Shown: positions 10,870 through 23,529 of the stretch, one piece after another
Layout: each line of letters begins with the position of its first letter
Position numbering within the stretch: position 1 is the stretch's first letter
DNA from: Micrasema longulum
Taxonomy: Eukaryota; Arthropoda; Insecta; Trichoptera; Brachycentridae
Length of the DNA: 64,000 bases
Reading direction: 5' to 3'
Assembly: GCA_022494885.1 (NCBI GenBank)
Contig: JAGVSM010003677.1
Span: forward strand, 186,001-250,000
Translations under genes and position numbers: made by a program
The notes under the pieces: generated by a model
Database searches by the model: none
What the model saw: only the letters and a program-made list of their open reading frames with translations
What the model was told of the DNA's origin: nothing

Positions 10870-11320
10870 TTCTTGAAGGCAGCTTCTAGTTCTTTTCTTT
10901 TACAATTTGGATTGATTTTTTGCGTATTTTTATGCTCCTTCCTTACCTGTGTTACTTCTTATTTAATTACTTAAAAGGAACGATAAAATATCCCTTTGTA
11001 TTAAACCCAACTTACGCAACCTCTGTCCGCAATACACCTGTCACATGTGCAACGTGCAACCATTCTAGCCGATGCAGCTGTTAGGGAAGTATTGCGTACA
11101 GATGTTTCTCGCTATTCATGGGTTGTCCTTGGGGTGAGCTTACTGCAAAGGTTCTCTGCGCTTTTGCCCATGTGCTGTAGCATCTAGTAGGTAATAGTTA
11201 CCGTGAATGACAGATGATAAAAGTTGCCTGTGTATTTAATATAGTTTAAATGCATTTAAGGTTTAAAGAGGTGCGTTTTAGAAGCAACAATATTAGTCAA
11301 GCCGTCTTCGTCGTATTGTT
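10870..11320. other. Unannotated stretch
   Basis: No gene recognised. Confidence 0.3.
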
Positions 11321-11324
11321 AACT

Positions 11325-11415
11325 CAAGACAAGATCTGGACTTTTTTGTTTTAAGTTTACAACGATTTAAACGAGCACTATATATAGTATTATAGTCCAG
11401 ATCTTGTCTCGATGT
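11325..11415. repeat. Short inverted repeat
   Basis: 'gacaagatctggact' at about 11329 recurs inverted at about 11395 ('agtccagatcttgtc'), about 50 bp apart. It could form a small hairpin; no class assigned. Confidence 0.6.
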
Positions 11416-11552
11416 CCCTTATGTCTGTCAATGCTTCTTTTCTTTTTTTAAAATGTTTTAACTATTTTATTGTAATATTTAAACCCTATAAATTGTATAT
11501 ATGGACAGTTTCCGTTAATAAATGAGTTTTATATTGTAAAATGCTTATAAAA

Positions 11553-11900
11553 ATATGTCAATCGAAGCTATACTGGCAGTGCACAACGGGATTTTAGTCC
11601 TAACACTCATGTATGGAAGTGAAACATGTAACTGGCAGAGGAAGTGTGGAATGCGGTCGTTCAGACGAACTTATGGGAAACCAATGTATGGCAGGTTTAC
11701 GAATGATGAAATCAGGCGAGAGTGCCAATCTGAGATAGTGTAATTTATAAGATTAAGAAAGGGTCACAAAGATGGTTTGGTCATGTAGAACGAACGGATT
11801 ACGAAATAATAGTAAAACAGATAAATATGGCGAGAATGGATGGTAACGTAGGACGCGGACGACCAAGAAAGACGTGGCATGATCAGATATTACTCTAAAT
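11553..11900 (+). mobile_element. RTE-type LINE remnant
   Basis: The + strand frame 11555-11743 carries 'VLTLMYGSETCNW' and 'MRSFRRTYGKPMYG', the reverse transcriptase C-terminal region, then after a stop 'SQRWFGHVERTD' and '[13 protein letters not shown]'. It is truncated and broken by an in-frame stop. A SINE of family S1 follows directly. Confidence 0.75.
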
Positions 11901-11913
11901 TCATGGTATAATA

Positions 11914-12105
11914 AATCGGTTGTGGTCCTGTGGCTGGTATCGTGGACTCACGGATCAATGGTCCGAGGTTCGCAACCCGCTCTACCACAACTTGATTCCC
12001 ATTTTCTAATAGTGAGATATTTACAACTCGTTGAAAATGGCCACCAAAATCGAAATATTTGGGTAAATCGTAAGAACCCAAATGTTTGTTTTTCTATAAA
12101 AAAAT
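11914..12105 (+). mobile_element. tRNA-derived SINE, family S1
   Basis: tRNA-like head ('ggttgtggtcctgtggctgg' A-box side; 'ggttcgcaacccgctc' at the B-box position), then body 'cttgattcccattttctaat' and 'tttacaactcgttgaaaatg'. Other copies: 29695 (-), 32044 (+), 34870 (+), 45038 (+), 61615 (-). Confidence 0.75.
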
Positions 12106-12239
12106 AATAATAATAAAGGGCTTGCAATCAATACACGCTTTCCCTATCCTAGTCTCCCTCAATGCCTTCGTACCATTTTGATATTTTTTTAAATAAATCC
12201 GTAGCGTGTGATAACAAAGTAAATTGCTTTACTTTAATT

Positions 12240-12345
12240 ACAAATTTAATTCAATTTATTTCGAGTATCACTTTGTAAAGCGCCCTTGAAGTATTATATT
12301 ACGTAAATGGCGCTATATAAGTTGTCCATAATAATAAAGCGTCCC
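12240..12345 (+). repeat. CR1-like LINE 3' tail only
   Basis: 'ctttgtaaagcgcccttgaa' and 'aatggcgctatataag' followed by ATA repeats match the 3' tails at 2335 and 10785. No coding part remains. Confidence 0.65.
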
Positions 12346-12429
12346 TTTTTTTTTCTTTGCTGGACAGTTGTTTTAGATTTTTTGCATCATTAGCCAATGC
12401 GGTGAAATGAAAGACATTTTTCATATCCC

Positions 12430-12790
12430 CATTCTGGATCACAACACGAGGGCCGCTAGACAAAGTGATCTCGTGCTGCAGTATCCGCTTGTTAATTATA
12501 CTGGCGAAGGTAGTTCCACCCGTGCGTCTGGCTCCGATTCTGGCCTAACCTATCCCCGCTGGCGAACAACTCTCGGGCCGCCGCGGGATGCACAGGTGGG
12601 CGATCTTTTGTGACCCCGTATACCTGCCAACGGGGCTGCTTCCTATTGTGCGAGTGCATTGGGAACAAAAAACGCGGACTACCCGTATATCGGGTGGCCC
12701 ACAAAAAATAGGGTCCAGACTGTGCAGCCTGTCACATCGCATCCCGCGTTATTTATGGTACAATTGGTCTCCGACAGCCATTGTGCATTG
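12430..12790. other. GC-rich segment of unknown nature
   Basis: A sharp GC-rich block (for example 'ctcgggccgccgcgggatgc' near 12572) open in several frames on both strands. No frame matches a family I recognise. It could be the inner part of an old retroelement or a promoter region. Confidence 0.3.
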
Positions 12791-12813
12791 CGCGAGGTCT
12801 AAAGTTTACACAA

Positions 12814-12922
12814 ATGATCTTTGTATTCTCGATTTCTCTTTATTGCACTTTCGTCAATATTATTGGTGCGGAAGATAATTCGAGACATTTCGAGGCCACG
12901 CTGAAGAAACAGCTTAACAAAG
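12814..12922 (+). CDS. Possible first exon of a secreted protein
   Basis: An ATG opens 'MIFVFSISLYCTFVNIIGA', a plausible signal peptide with a small residue at the cleavage point, followed by 'EDNSRHFEATLKKQLNKG'. A weak donor (aag|gtttat) sits at 12923. No second exon is identified. It could equally be chance; low confidence. Confidence 0.18.
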
Positions 12923-12984
12923 GTTTATTCTACGTATCTACTAACCTAGCCATGTATTATTATCTACCCATGCAACATGTTTAA

Positions 12985-13560
12985 ACCTTCTTTTCAGTTT
13001 TTTTCTGTAATTTCAAATGCTTGTGCGCTGTTTGCCTCTCATTTTTGTCCTGATACCATTTTTGCAGCAGATCAAGGATCGGTAGCACTAATAAAATACT
13101 TTGTATAAATTATATAAAATTTAATTATCTATATACAAGTTACCCCGATAAAAAATATCTAAAGTTCGTTAAGTGACGTGACGTATCTACCGACGTCACA
13201 TTACGTCATATACGTATACCATAGTCGTTAACAGGTGTGATGTTTTATATGGTGACATTTAGTCCGAACCATATGTTTTTTTATTGCCTATAATATACGT
13301 ATAGTCCCTTACAGACTTTACATGACTACTCGACACACCTTTATGGGAAATGAAATAATGGAGACTGTAAATCACTATGACAGCGAACGTGCGCCGCCAG
13401 GAGAAGCACCTGCCTGAATGACCATCAGTTCTGGCAGATGTGAGCTCTGGAGGTATGGAGAACGGAGAGAACCAGCAATTAGTTTACGATAGGCCACTCC
13501 TGTGTTGCTCGATATCTCTTCGTTTTAATAATTACATTTTCGTCATATTTATTTTGATCG
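12985..13560. other. Unannotated stretch
   Basis: No gene or shared repeat recognised. Confidence 0.3.
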
Positions 13561-13564
13561 ATCC

Positions 13565-13772
13565 GTTCATTCGATTCCCCGTCCGCACTGCGTCGGTATT
13601 TTAATCGCAGCGTATCTAATTCAATTGATTACACGAAAGGTTAGGTAATCGATCTTGCGCTTCAGGTTGCAGTCTAGGGACAATTAAATTTTGCGGTGTA
13701 TCCCCCAAGAATCGAACCCGGGACCTCAAACATGGTAGGCGAACGCTCCAACCACTGCACTACATTATTTTA
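13565..13772 (-). mobile_element. tRNA-derived SINE, family S2
   Basis: On the - strand the head reads 'gtagtgcagtggttggagcg', 'gcctaccatg' and 'gtcccgggttcgattcttgg', then the body 'tgtccctagactgcaacctg' and 'cgcagtgcggacgggg'. It matches the SINE at 58014-58275 in order and orientation. Good A and B boxes. Confidence 0.75.
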
Positions 13773-14221
13773 TATCATATTTTGTTAACCTGTTTAAAAT
13801 TTCCCGTATTTACAAAATTAATTTCACTACATGTGCACTGATTGCAATTTCCCGATTGAGATGGAGGCTCAATTGGATCCAATATTCTTAATTTCCCGTT
13901 CGCTCGCTCTAGGTGCAGTTGGCTGATGAGTGCTCTGTGCATTTTAGTTAGCGAGGCTATTGCCCTCGAGCTTCGAGCTTAGTTTGCTGTACGTATGCAG
14001 ATACTAGATTAGAGATGTATCCTGCCATGTCTGGCTCAGGGGCATCAAATAATAACACGACAAAAATGAAAGTTGGATATTTCAGATCGCCTCCTTTGTC
14101 TTCCGTGACTCTTATTTCTAGACAATTCAGAAGCGGCAATCAAGCTAATTTAAGCTTTTTTTGTTCATTTTCTATAAATATATATAAAAAAAAATATATA
14201 TAAGTTTATAAATTTCACGAT

Positions 14222-14638
14222 AAAACGTATATCCGGTAACTATCCGGTATCCGGCCTTATTTAATTATCCGACTGGATACCGGATAGTAGCTCGATATCA
14301 ACGCCACTTAATTGATTTATTGACATCGACCGTCTTTGGGAAAAGGGAAGGAACCGTCATTATTTCGAAAATTGGCTTTTTGCATAAAAACGTTCGTCAG
14401 TGTTCAGTGTATGCTCTAAAAAAAGAGTTTAACCCGCAAATAATAAATGTCAATAAAGTAAAAATAAATAAAAATATATTTTCGTGAATAATATAACGGG
14501 AGGGGGTGAACTTTCCAAAACCATTTGAATTATTTAATGAATATACTCGTTAACCATATTGATATATAACTCATTAAACGATAAGTTATCATCGATATCC
14601 GGCTTAGGAGCTCACCCAATATCCGGTATCCGGCCATA
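14222..14638. repeat. Direct repeats of a CCGGATA-type motif
   Basis: 'atccggtatccggcc' occurs at about 14239 and again at about 14622, each preceded by another 'atatccgg', with an inverted 'ggataccggata' at about 14274. The intervening DNA is not coding. This may be an unidentified DNA element bounded by these clusters. Confidence 0.4.
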
Positions 14639-14639
14639 C

Positions 14640-15390
14640 CAAATGTTTGCATTACTATTAAATATCACAATGATACGTCGGCGAATTTCAAGCTTTAACT
14701 CAATGTTTACAATAATTTCATTCAGAAACTTGTCAATTTCATTCCCCCCGTTTTCCATTTTAAAAAAATCTTTTCATCGTAAAATACGTAATATTTTTCT
14801 TGCATAATAAATAACAATTTCCATCGCGTGTAATTCCTAATTGGATTTTTTTTACGATTTCTTAGTTTGGAGACTAAACAAATAATTATTTTCGCAACCT
14901 TGCCCTTTCTTTTAAAACTTTTCTTTGTTTTTTGTTTACCATTGCGAAATTTTGTAAATGGCCACTAAACACCTTTCACCCCCTCGCAATGGCAACCCTA
15001 TCCCTCTGTCGTGGCCGCAGTCACGTACGCCATTCGGATAACTAGGTACCTTCGTAGCAAAGTCTATAGTCACACCACTATACCTAGACATAGGTTGTTA
15101 TACGTAGTCGGCTGAACGAGGAAACTGCATTCACGTTGTATTGTACATACATTCATATCTGTATTATGTCTATCCATTATTGTCCGTGGTACAACTATTT
15201 ATAACGGTACTACTCTGAAACCAATTTCATAACTAACGTTTATTTATTGAGTCTTAATAAAGTATTACTAATTTTGGCGCTCTATTCTGCTAATGAAAAA
15301 AACACTGCGTTATCCAGATTCAGAAACCTGCCAATGTTCACGGTATTTATGCCGCTAATTTTTAACTGTATGGTGTATAAAATCCTCCAA
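14640..15390. other. Unannotated AT-rich stretch
   Basis: No gene or shared repeat recognised. Confidence 0.3.
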
Positions 15391-15394
15391 CTTA

Positions 15395-15595
15395 TTCTAA
15401 TGGGCGAGCTTGAGGGACAACGTGGACCTGGCAGAAGGCAAACTCGGATCCGCAACATAAGAGTCTGGACCGGAGTGAGATGCACGGAAGAGTTGTTCCG
15501 GGCAGCGCAAGACAGAGGGCCTTTTTAGAAGTGGATTGCCAACATCGGGGGCACCTGATGTGGCTCAAGAAGAAGAAGATGGTTTTTTTAAAAAC
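15395..15595 (+). mobile_element. LINE reverse transcriptase tail
   Basis: The + strand frame gives 'ELEGQRGPGRRQTRIRNIR', 'VWTGVRCTEELFRAAQDR', a stop, then in another frame 'WIANIGGT'. This pattern (GxRxxGRxxxxWLRNIRxWT...ELFRxAxDR...IANLR) is the C-terminus of a common insect LINE polyprotein. It is frameshifted and dead. Confidence 0.65.
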
Positions 15596-15599
15596 TATT

Positions 15600-17650
15600 T
15601 TTGTCTGAACCTTGGGTTTGAAATTTATCTTTTAAAAAATGCAGCGGTAGACTTGATGAGACATTCCTTCCGACGACATTATTTGTTCATTCCTAGACCT
15701 CCCGCTTCGAGCTATGTCCTCTAAAAACTAATTTGTGTTTCTTTGGTCAGCTCGATACTAATAGCCACGGACTTGAAAAAAGTTGAGTTTCTATGCGGGA
15801 GTATCGGAATATTTTGGGATATTCTTAGATCATGCATAGAATGTATAAAAATATTATATTTACCTTTTTAAATTCTCGTACAAACGGAATCAAACGAGTT
15901 TTTATTTCCCTCTTTTGTCGTGTCTGTGAAATCTATACTTAACAGTTGTGTTTTTTTTCTCACTCGGATCGGATACCTTTATTGGCTTCATGGCAATAGA
16001 CGGGCAGTAATACTCGCAGTTTCCTTCAGGCTACGTTTTGCAAGTCGCGTGTTATATTTCCACCTTCAGATAACCTACATTACATGGCCAGTGCCCTATA
16101 TATTTATACCTAATGCATTCTCAACCAGCAAACTTTTTTCTTCGCCGTATTAACCTGTCTTTATTGATTTATTTGCGGTTCAAATAATCGTTTACAAAAT
16201 TATATATATAATATAAGGCAATGAACAATAGTCCATATAATAATAAAAAATATACAGAGACTTTAATCAAACGAAATGAAAAAAACAACAAAAAATGCGC
16301 AAAGTAGCAATAAAAAAGAAACAACATCAGTAAAATATAACAGTTACGGAAAAAATCTTAGGTTTCAAAGTATGTATTACTCAAAGTTGAAAATGATGTA
16401 AAAGATTTTTTTTTGTTTTCGATAATGAATCATGTATGTTTAAAACACTAAAAAATATCGATTTAAATAGCATTTTATTTTATTTACATACTTCGTAGTA
16501 TAAATATCTAATAAAAGTATTTAGCATAATGGCCAAATGGTCATACTGATTACCGGAACATTTTTGATAAAATTAACATCTAACCTACATAATTTTTCCA
16601 AGTCTTTTATTTTGTTCGCTAATATTGTGACCGCGGTTCTTCACAGATACTGTGTTGCTATAAAAAAATGCCATTGTTTATGTTTTTTATTTTTACGAAA
16701 ACATGTCGAAAATTACGTTTGTTATTATGTATGTATGAAAGTGTGAAATTACTTTTTTTTGTATATTGCCTTCACTGCTTTTCATAAAAGTTGTCAGTAC
16801 TCAGTATCGTGTCGCTTTTTGCTCTTTTCTGATCATTGTCTTTTTATCATCTGCCTCAGCTACTTCCTCTGTTTTCTGACATGTCTCCGACGATACTTAT
16901 TATATTAAAAACGAGTCGCACAGCTCCGTATCCGTATTACAATTATATTGGCAAATGCCATTAGGCGTGAATCACATAGCTCAGCGTTCAGTGACGACCT
17001 ACATTTCTCAAGGTGGATCCGCCATTTGCATATTACTTATCTACTGTTCGCTTTTCCGGGTTTCTTTGTTACCCCATTTTACGTACACGTGTTTAAATTT
17101 GCTCAACATAAAACCGACCACCAATCATCTGCAAAATTGATGCAAAATCCTTTGTGGCTTCAAGAAATTTTAAGCGATGCTCTTTGTTCGCTTTAGCTTA
17201 CGTTTAGCAACAAGTAATAACGGTCGCAAGAGGTTTTATGTTTTTTTGAGGATGCTTATTTTTTATATTTATATTTTTTTGTTTACATATCTGTCAGAAT
17301 TTGAAACAAATTTATTTGTTTTTTTATGTCATCGTCTTTGTCTATCGTAATCAAATTAATTTTGGGTTTAACGTCCGATTTAATTCCGTATCAATGGTGC
17401 CAAAGGTCAAACGCATATTATATATTTATATCAAACTCCAGTTTGTTTTGTGTATCTTATCATCAGGCGGAAACTGTCATTCATAGAGAATCAGCTTGTC
17501 CGGTGAGGACGGGGACCCAAACAAACTCTTAGTGAGATAGCATAAAGATAAAATTAAAGCGAATGTGTATTTGGTTCCAGTACCTATTATTTTTAATTGT
17601 CTTTGATTCTGAATAGCGAATATATATTAAATTGCAAAAAAATGCCGATG
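15600..17650. other. Unannotated AT-rich stretch
   Basis: About 2 kb with no recognised gene. The + strand frame 16948-17196 is hydrophobic-rich but matches nothing I know. Confidence 0.3.
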
Positions 17651-17654
17651 ATAT

Positions 17655-17875
17655 CACAAAAAACTACCTTACCGCACTGAATGTGTACAGTTTTTCTACC
17701 AATCGTTAAGGCAAAAAGATTTGCTCAGTCTTGCACTTCAAATGCCAGTCCAGGGACCACGAAATGTCTCGATGAAAAATCAAAATTTAAAATATGTTAT
17801 GTCCACCTTGACAGTCATCTAACCTGTGTCCTCGTGCACGATAGCCAAATAAGCTAACCACAGAACCAGGAGACA
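17655..17875 (-). mobile_element. SINE family S2, diverged
   Basis: On the - strand a decayed tRNA-like head (about 17875-17815) is followed by 'gtggtccctggactggcatt' and 'tgaagtgcaagactgagcaa', the S2 body seen at 13565 and 58014. Confidence 0.55.
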
Positions 17876-17999
17876 GACAAAACGCTTACCTAGGCGCGAC
17901 TTATTTATTTGGGTGAACAAAAATAATGGAAAATACCAAATGTTATTTTCATTCGGGGTAGTATAACAGAACAGTTAAGAGTATCTCTCGGAATTCTGA

Positions 18000-18140
18000 A
18001 TTTTGTGGGTCGACCGGTAGCTGTATTGGTAGCACGTGTGCAGCCTAGGGCGGCGGACGGTGTGGGCGCCGCCCTCGTCCAGTCTCGCGTCTTGTCTCCC
18101 ACACCCAGTAAACACCCGCCCACGTGTCCCGTACTACGAA
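18000..18140. other. GC-rich patch
   Basis: Contains 'gggcggcggacggtgtgggc' next to 'gccgccctcg', which can fold. 'ggtagctgtattggtagcac' resembles a tRNA A-box, but no B-box follows. Class not determined. Confidence 0.25.
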
Positions 18141-18144
18141 CACC

Positions 18145-18905
18145 TGATTTGGTCGTAATTTTCATCTGATAGTATGACGAATTAAGAGTAATGTTCAGAT
18201 TGCTAGTAAGTATTACCTTTCTGATTGGACCGCGGATCGTTTGATTTGGCAATTCGATTTCGTATTACCTATACTTATTTCTTTTAGTTTTGATCATAGG
18301 GGGTTTGCGAAAATCATCCGCTATTCTGTGTCTCCTTCATTCTACACTGGCAGTGACTCTTTAATTGAAATAATGTGCAGATCTCTTGATATGTTCCTGA
18401 TCCTGGTATTGTCGGCGGGGTTTGTGTTTGTACCCTGTTCTGTTCCCTCTAATTGGGAGATTCTCATGGCGCAATGTGTGGCTGATTCAATCCGCACGCC
18501 CTTTTGTTATGATTTTTAGTATGCACCGATTTTCTACAATTCCGTCTAGTACATCATTATGTGGTATCTCCATGCACTTCCTAATTCCTAAGACTCTAAA
18601 GAAATTCTTGAATGAACAAACCTTGATAGGAAATTGGAACAACGCACAAGTCGATGTCTCCCTTATGTCCCTCGTAGTTTACTATATTTGCGAGCCTCGG
18701 GTATAACCGTTCCCAGTTCCGATTCTGAGGAATATGCTAACATTTTATTTTCGAATACTTTCATCGAGAAGTAATTTGAAATGAGCTTTAGCTACATCTT
18801 CAACGTTATCTTCATACGACATGTTTCGTGTTTTGTTTCACTTTGTTTGCGAGCCCAATCAGGGCCGCGATTATGAACAGCTATCTTCATCGGTATAAAC
18901 TGAGA
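18145..18905. other. Unannotated stretch
   Basis: No gene or shared repeat recognised. Confidence 0.3.
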
Positions 18906-18908
18906 CGA

Positions 18909-19167
18909 CATAAACTAATTCCGATATTTATGTACGAAAGTGTGTATATTTGTATGAAAATTCAAAGTATCTTCGTCGGTAACCGGTAATTGAATATTCT
19001 TAGAAAAAAAAAAATGTAAACATATTGAATTTTTCACGGCATAAACTAATTCCGATATTCATGTACGAAAGTGTGTATATTTGTATGAAAATTCAAAGTA
19101 TCTTCGTCGGTAACCGGTAATTGAACATTCTTAGGAAAAAAAATGTAAACATATTGAATTTTTCATC
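18909..19167. repeat. Tandem duplication, 131-bp unit, two copies
   Basis: The unit beginning 'ataaactaattccgatatt' at 18910 recurs at 19041 with few changes, including the shared 'cttcgtcggtaaccggtaat'. The copies differ mainly in a poly-A run, which suggests a recent local duplication. Confidence 0.9.
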
Positions 19168-19169
19168 CA

Positions 19170-20130
19170 GAAAACATAATTTTACTTTGTAGATAAAATT
19201 GAAGATAAATTTTAACTTCGCATCAGAATACGTACCCTGCACCCACTATCCATAATACCATGATATTTTATAGATCAGTGCGAAAAGTAAGAATTTATTT
19301 ATTTTCTTTCTAACTTTATTAAATCGTTATCGACTAATACTCGATACTCCCTATACGCGTATCTATCAATATGATATGAATTGAATATGAAAATTTCTTA
19401 TCTATCGAGGTCTTTGCTCCTTATCAGCCATCGCTATATTCTGCTCATTATTGCGAAATATCGTGTGTCGTTGTTTTATTATGTATTGATAAGTTGTGAT
19501 TAAGAATTCTATCGAATACTTTAGCTGCCATATTATGCCATATATTACATTAGCTCTTCTTAATTCATCGAACACAAGGTTTTATTGTTTAGTTTCTTTA
19601 TTTATTACTTGAAAGTACCCACCTAAAACAAATACAAAAAATCAATTAATTAATCCATAAAAAATATTATTAAAAAAAAATTGAATTTCTTTAAGTTATA
19701 TTGGAATAAGTAGTGCAAGTTTTGCTGAATTTGTAAGCCACGTTGTAGCATGTCCCTAGCTTATCTCAAAATGATCGTTTTTATGTAAATAAATCCCAAC
19801 TTGCGACACCACAAACTGTCCGATGTGTATATATTATTTAATTCTACTTAATGCAATATATTGCCTATAGATAATGTACTATTCCCGGGGAATTGTAAGG
19901 CGGTGCATAAATATTTATGTACAAATTCACTTAGGACAGGCTACCTCATGTACTTCCGTAAAAATATTTTTATTGTCATTCAAATATTCAAGTCGTCCGT
20001 TTTGTATGAACATCGCTTAGGAAAACTTTTGAATTTTAACTTTAATTTTGAAAAATGCTATTAGTAATTTTTAGTTCAATATTATTCGAAAATATTATGT
20101 AGTTCATTGTTTGTCGAAGTAATAATAGGG
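19170..20130. other. Unannotated AT-rich stretch
   Basis: No gene or shared repeat recognised. Confidence 0.3.
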
Positions 20131-20139
20131 AAATATCAC

Positions 20140-20480
20140 GGTTTTTTAAAGTAATAAAGGTGTATGAAATACTGTCGAGTAAAACATTTTTTCTAATTAT
20201 TCGCAGCATAAAAAATATTTTTAAGTTTGTAATTTTGAATTCCGCAAAAACGGTCATTCCATCGCCCACGCCCCTAATACGCCACGATTCATGTTTATTT
20301 GTTTTCTCATGAAATGATCATGTTAAGAACATTATCACGAATCTTGACGTCACAACTACGCTTTTCTAGCAACGTATTTTTCATGAATTTTTTTTTACAC
20401 ATATGTATGAAAGCATTTCTCCACTATCCATATGGATTTCGAAAATACAATTAATTGTTCTAAATCAATTTCATATATTT
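20140..20480 (+). repeat. Dispersed repeat family R3, copy 1
   Basis: Shares 'gtatgaaatactgtc', 'aaaaacggtcattccat', 'gcccacgcccctaatacg', 'cacgaatcttgacgtcacaa' and 'tttcgaaaatacaattaatt' with copies at 33355 and 37330. AT-rich and non-coding; probably a MITE whose ends I cannot fix. Confidence 0.7.
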
Positions 20481-20489
20481 TTATCTGTA

Positions 20490-22990
20490 TTGAAGAATGA
20501 GTGTAGGCGTTATGTCGCAAATTATACAAAAACACGTTTTTTTTTTACATAAATGAAGGTTGCACATAAAGACTACACCATAAAAAGTAGCAGAAATTTT
20601 GAGAGCGGGTGAAGGTGTTATTATATCAATAATTGTATTGGTTTCAAAACTTTAACCCCAGATATCTTAGCTTTTTGTTTTTTTCACATAACACCTTTAT
20701 CCACATCTTTACTTCTTATATCGATATTATCCGACTATACAGTATTATTATTACCCGACCTACTGCATTATAGTCAACATTTAAAAAAGCCATGCAATTT
20801 GAATAAATAAATAGATAAGTATCCGCCAGACTCTGCCTTATATAATATTCATCGCCTCCACCTACAGCATAATATATGAGAATACGTTATTGCTTCTATC
20901 GGGGTTTGATCGGGTATATTTTTTCCTTCGCTGGTCAGTGTTCAATGTATGTACATTGCTATATATGACGTGCAGCTGTCAATTCTCACAAAACCGAGTA
21001 TCCTTTTGTTTCCTGGATTTATTATATTGTATATTGTAGTTACAAGGGTCCGATTGAGTGCGAGGAGTCTCTTTGTGCAGAAATAAGCGAATCTTGGACA
21101 ATGAAGAGGGATTGTAATTATTCCATCTTTTGTACCGCTTTTTTAATACGAAAAATAAGTACTGCATGCATACGGAATTGATAATTTGATTTTAAGTGGA
21201 GGTCGTCTTTCGTGGGTTCTTTTCTTGCAGTAATGACACATTCGAGACTCGACGACTAAATAATACTCGAATCATTTAATTTTTTAAAAATATAAGCCCA
21301 CAGATAACAGGTCAAGATCTCAATAGTTCCTCATTATTGTTTATGGTCGTATGTTTCTATGGTTGATAATTGATCCTACGAACTACTATTGGAAAAATTG
21401 AGAAATTGTCCACAGTCCTTTATTCACCACACCTCAAAATATGAGAATCTATTAGATACATTTCAACCTAAATAATCATTCTGACGAAATTCTACCAAGA
21501 GAGTATGTTTTGTGAAATTATCAACCCTTTTTTAGATTTTTCTCATATTATTTTATGGACTGTTTGTTGTTCATTTCTTAACTAATTACCCAGTGCCTAC
21601 CTCAAAATTGCGATTTCTCTCGTTTTTGTGGACTAGACAAATATGGCAATTGTGCCCCTGGTTACCTTTTGTCAATTAGACCATTCGTTGTAAATTAGTT
21701 TGCTACTTTGAAGGAATGGGTTCACACTGACCCATTTTTTTTCAGAGTTATAAGTGGTTTTATCGAGAACTCAGCCATTTTAGAAAGCATTAATGTTTAT
21801 GTTTATGATGGCTATCTCAGACAGCGCCAGCAGTGACTGTTTTACATTCCGGCTTCTAGAACCGACCTGCCTCTGGTTATGCCGATCAGAAGAGCAGTCA
21901 GGCAGCTTAACATTGTCATTTTTGAGATCTAAATTTTTCACATCTGTGAAACTATGCTTAAGATAATAATAAAAATACGTCCAATTTTATTCCACTTTTA
22001 TTTATAACTTTTACCAGTGACCGGGGTTTGTCGTGACCGTGATCGTTAAACTGACTGATTATAATTAAAATGCAGTTCCACTAAACAATGTCAGTAGAAA
22101 AACTTAATCCATGTTTAAGAGGCAAATACTCTTGCTATTGCTATAAAATGTCGAACCATTGCTCAAGGGTTCCTGGTTTGATATGTTGCCCCAATATAAC
22201 GCCTTAAATATGTTGTTATTTGTAATGTTGTTTTGTTAAAATAAAATTCAAAAGAAATTAAATCAATCTAATTTGTCAAGAACTATATATTTGGAATTTT
22301 TATTGTATTGCCAATCATCGTGAATCATTAGCCATAGACATTCATATTTATAAATTAAATCTAATTTGTCAGTCACTCGTTTCTGAGTGAGATGGGCAGA
22401 TAATTTATTCAGATACCTGAATTCGGTTTGCGTGTCATCACTAAACATAACTATTCAATAATTGGATAAGACCGAGACAAGGCATCCTGGCCAAACGTTT
22501 GATGTCTTGTTTTATTTATTTTGTCTATGCAGCCCACGACTTAAGCATACCAAAAAGGTATTTGTTATAATATTTATTTTAATTAATCGTTTAATTATAG
22601 CCCTAATGCATTTTTAATGTACTTATGTACATCCTACAAAACCGACTAATGAATTATTTGATGTGAGCGATACAGCCTGACGGGTTTCAATTTTCAACGC
22701 GTGGATTTAAATGACAGACGTTTGAGTATTATAGGGTTGCATTATTCGTTCAACTCACCCATGTCTGTTATAGTCGTGACTTTGGGAGGGCTTTGCCCCG
22801 TTGTACTTTGCAGTTCTGTCCATCGATCTGACCCTCTCAACGCCATGTGCTTCTGGAATAAAACGAATCAAAATTCTGATCAATTTAAAAACATAGTGTT
22901 AATTATACCATTGGCATATGTATCTATCTTAACGAATTTGTATACTTAAAGACATACGACCGCTGATTTACCTCTGTGAATCAAGCAGCC
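20490..22990. other. Unannotated AT-rich stretch
   Basis: About 2.5 kb with no recognised gene; open frames here are short and lack family resemblance. Confidence 0.3.
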
Positions 22991-23029
22991 ACAGATACTC
23001 CTATCAAAATTAGTCAAGCTGTTTTTATT

Positions 23030-23520
23030 TATACTTTTTGTGCATAATGTAAATTGTACATTGGCGGGCTTATTGTCAAATGTAATTTTTTTCCAACCAA
23101 CCAATATATAAAAGTTTTATTTGTGTTATTTAAATCAGAGAACGTACTCAATAGAAAATAAAATAAAAATCTCAAGATAAACAAAAATTAAAAAATTAAA
23201 CTATATTTATATATAAATTACCTCAAATCAATACTATTACTCAATGGGAAAAGGGAATAAAGAGGAAAGGAGGATAGGTTAAGGAAAAGAAATGAGATGT
23301 TTCTTCAAACGTGATTTAAACGGAGATACTGTGAAAACATATTTGATAGTAGATGAGAAATGGTTCCACAGTCGAGCCGCATGGACGCTATATGGGTTAG
23401 AGAATAAAGAGAATTTGTCAATGTTATTCTGGCTGGTAAACTGATAAATTCTAAACCTAAACACGATAAACCGCAGTCTTTTTCTGTCACTATTTTGTTT
23501 CGTAAGTTCGTTCGTTTGTC
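23030..23520 (-). mobile_element. LINE 3' end, same family as 1390-1790
   Basis: On the - strand the frame at 23464-23279 encodes 'NPYSVHAARLWNHFSST' and 'FKSRLKKHLISFP' before a stop. The 3' UTR runs to about 23035, ending in the 'gcccgccaatgtacaattta' motif. It is 5'-truncated. Confidence 0.7.
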
Positions 23521-23529
23521 TTATATAAG

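Noticed and set aside
12492..12878. Overlapping frames on both strands as genes
   Set aside because: Several frames are open simultaneously owing to GC richness; none has a recognisable domain.
16948..17196. 82-codon + strand frame as a gene
   Set aside because: No family resemblance, overlapping alternative frames of equal quality, no promoter or splice support.
17326..17420. Upstream Utx exon ('LGLTSDLIPYQW')
   Set aside because: Only L-G-L and QW match the expected FLYGLGLVYFHYNAFQW box and the would-be donor gtgcca is poor.
22701..22949. 82-codon + strand frame as a membrane protein
   Set aside because: No domain, no splice or promoter support, average composition.
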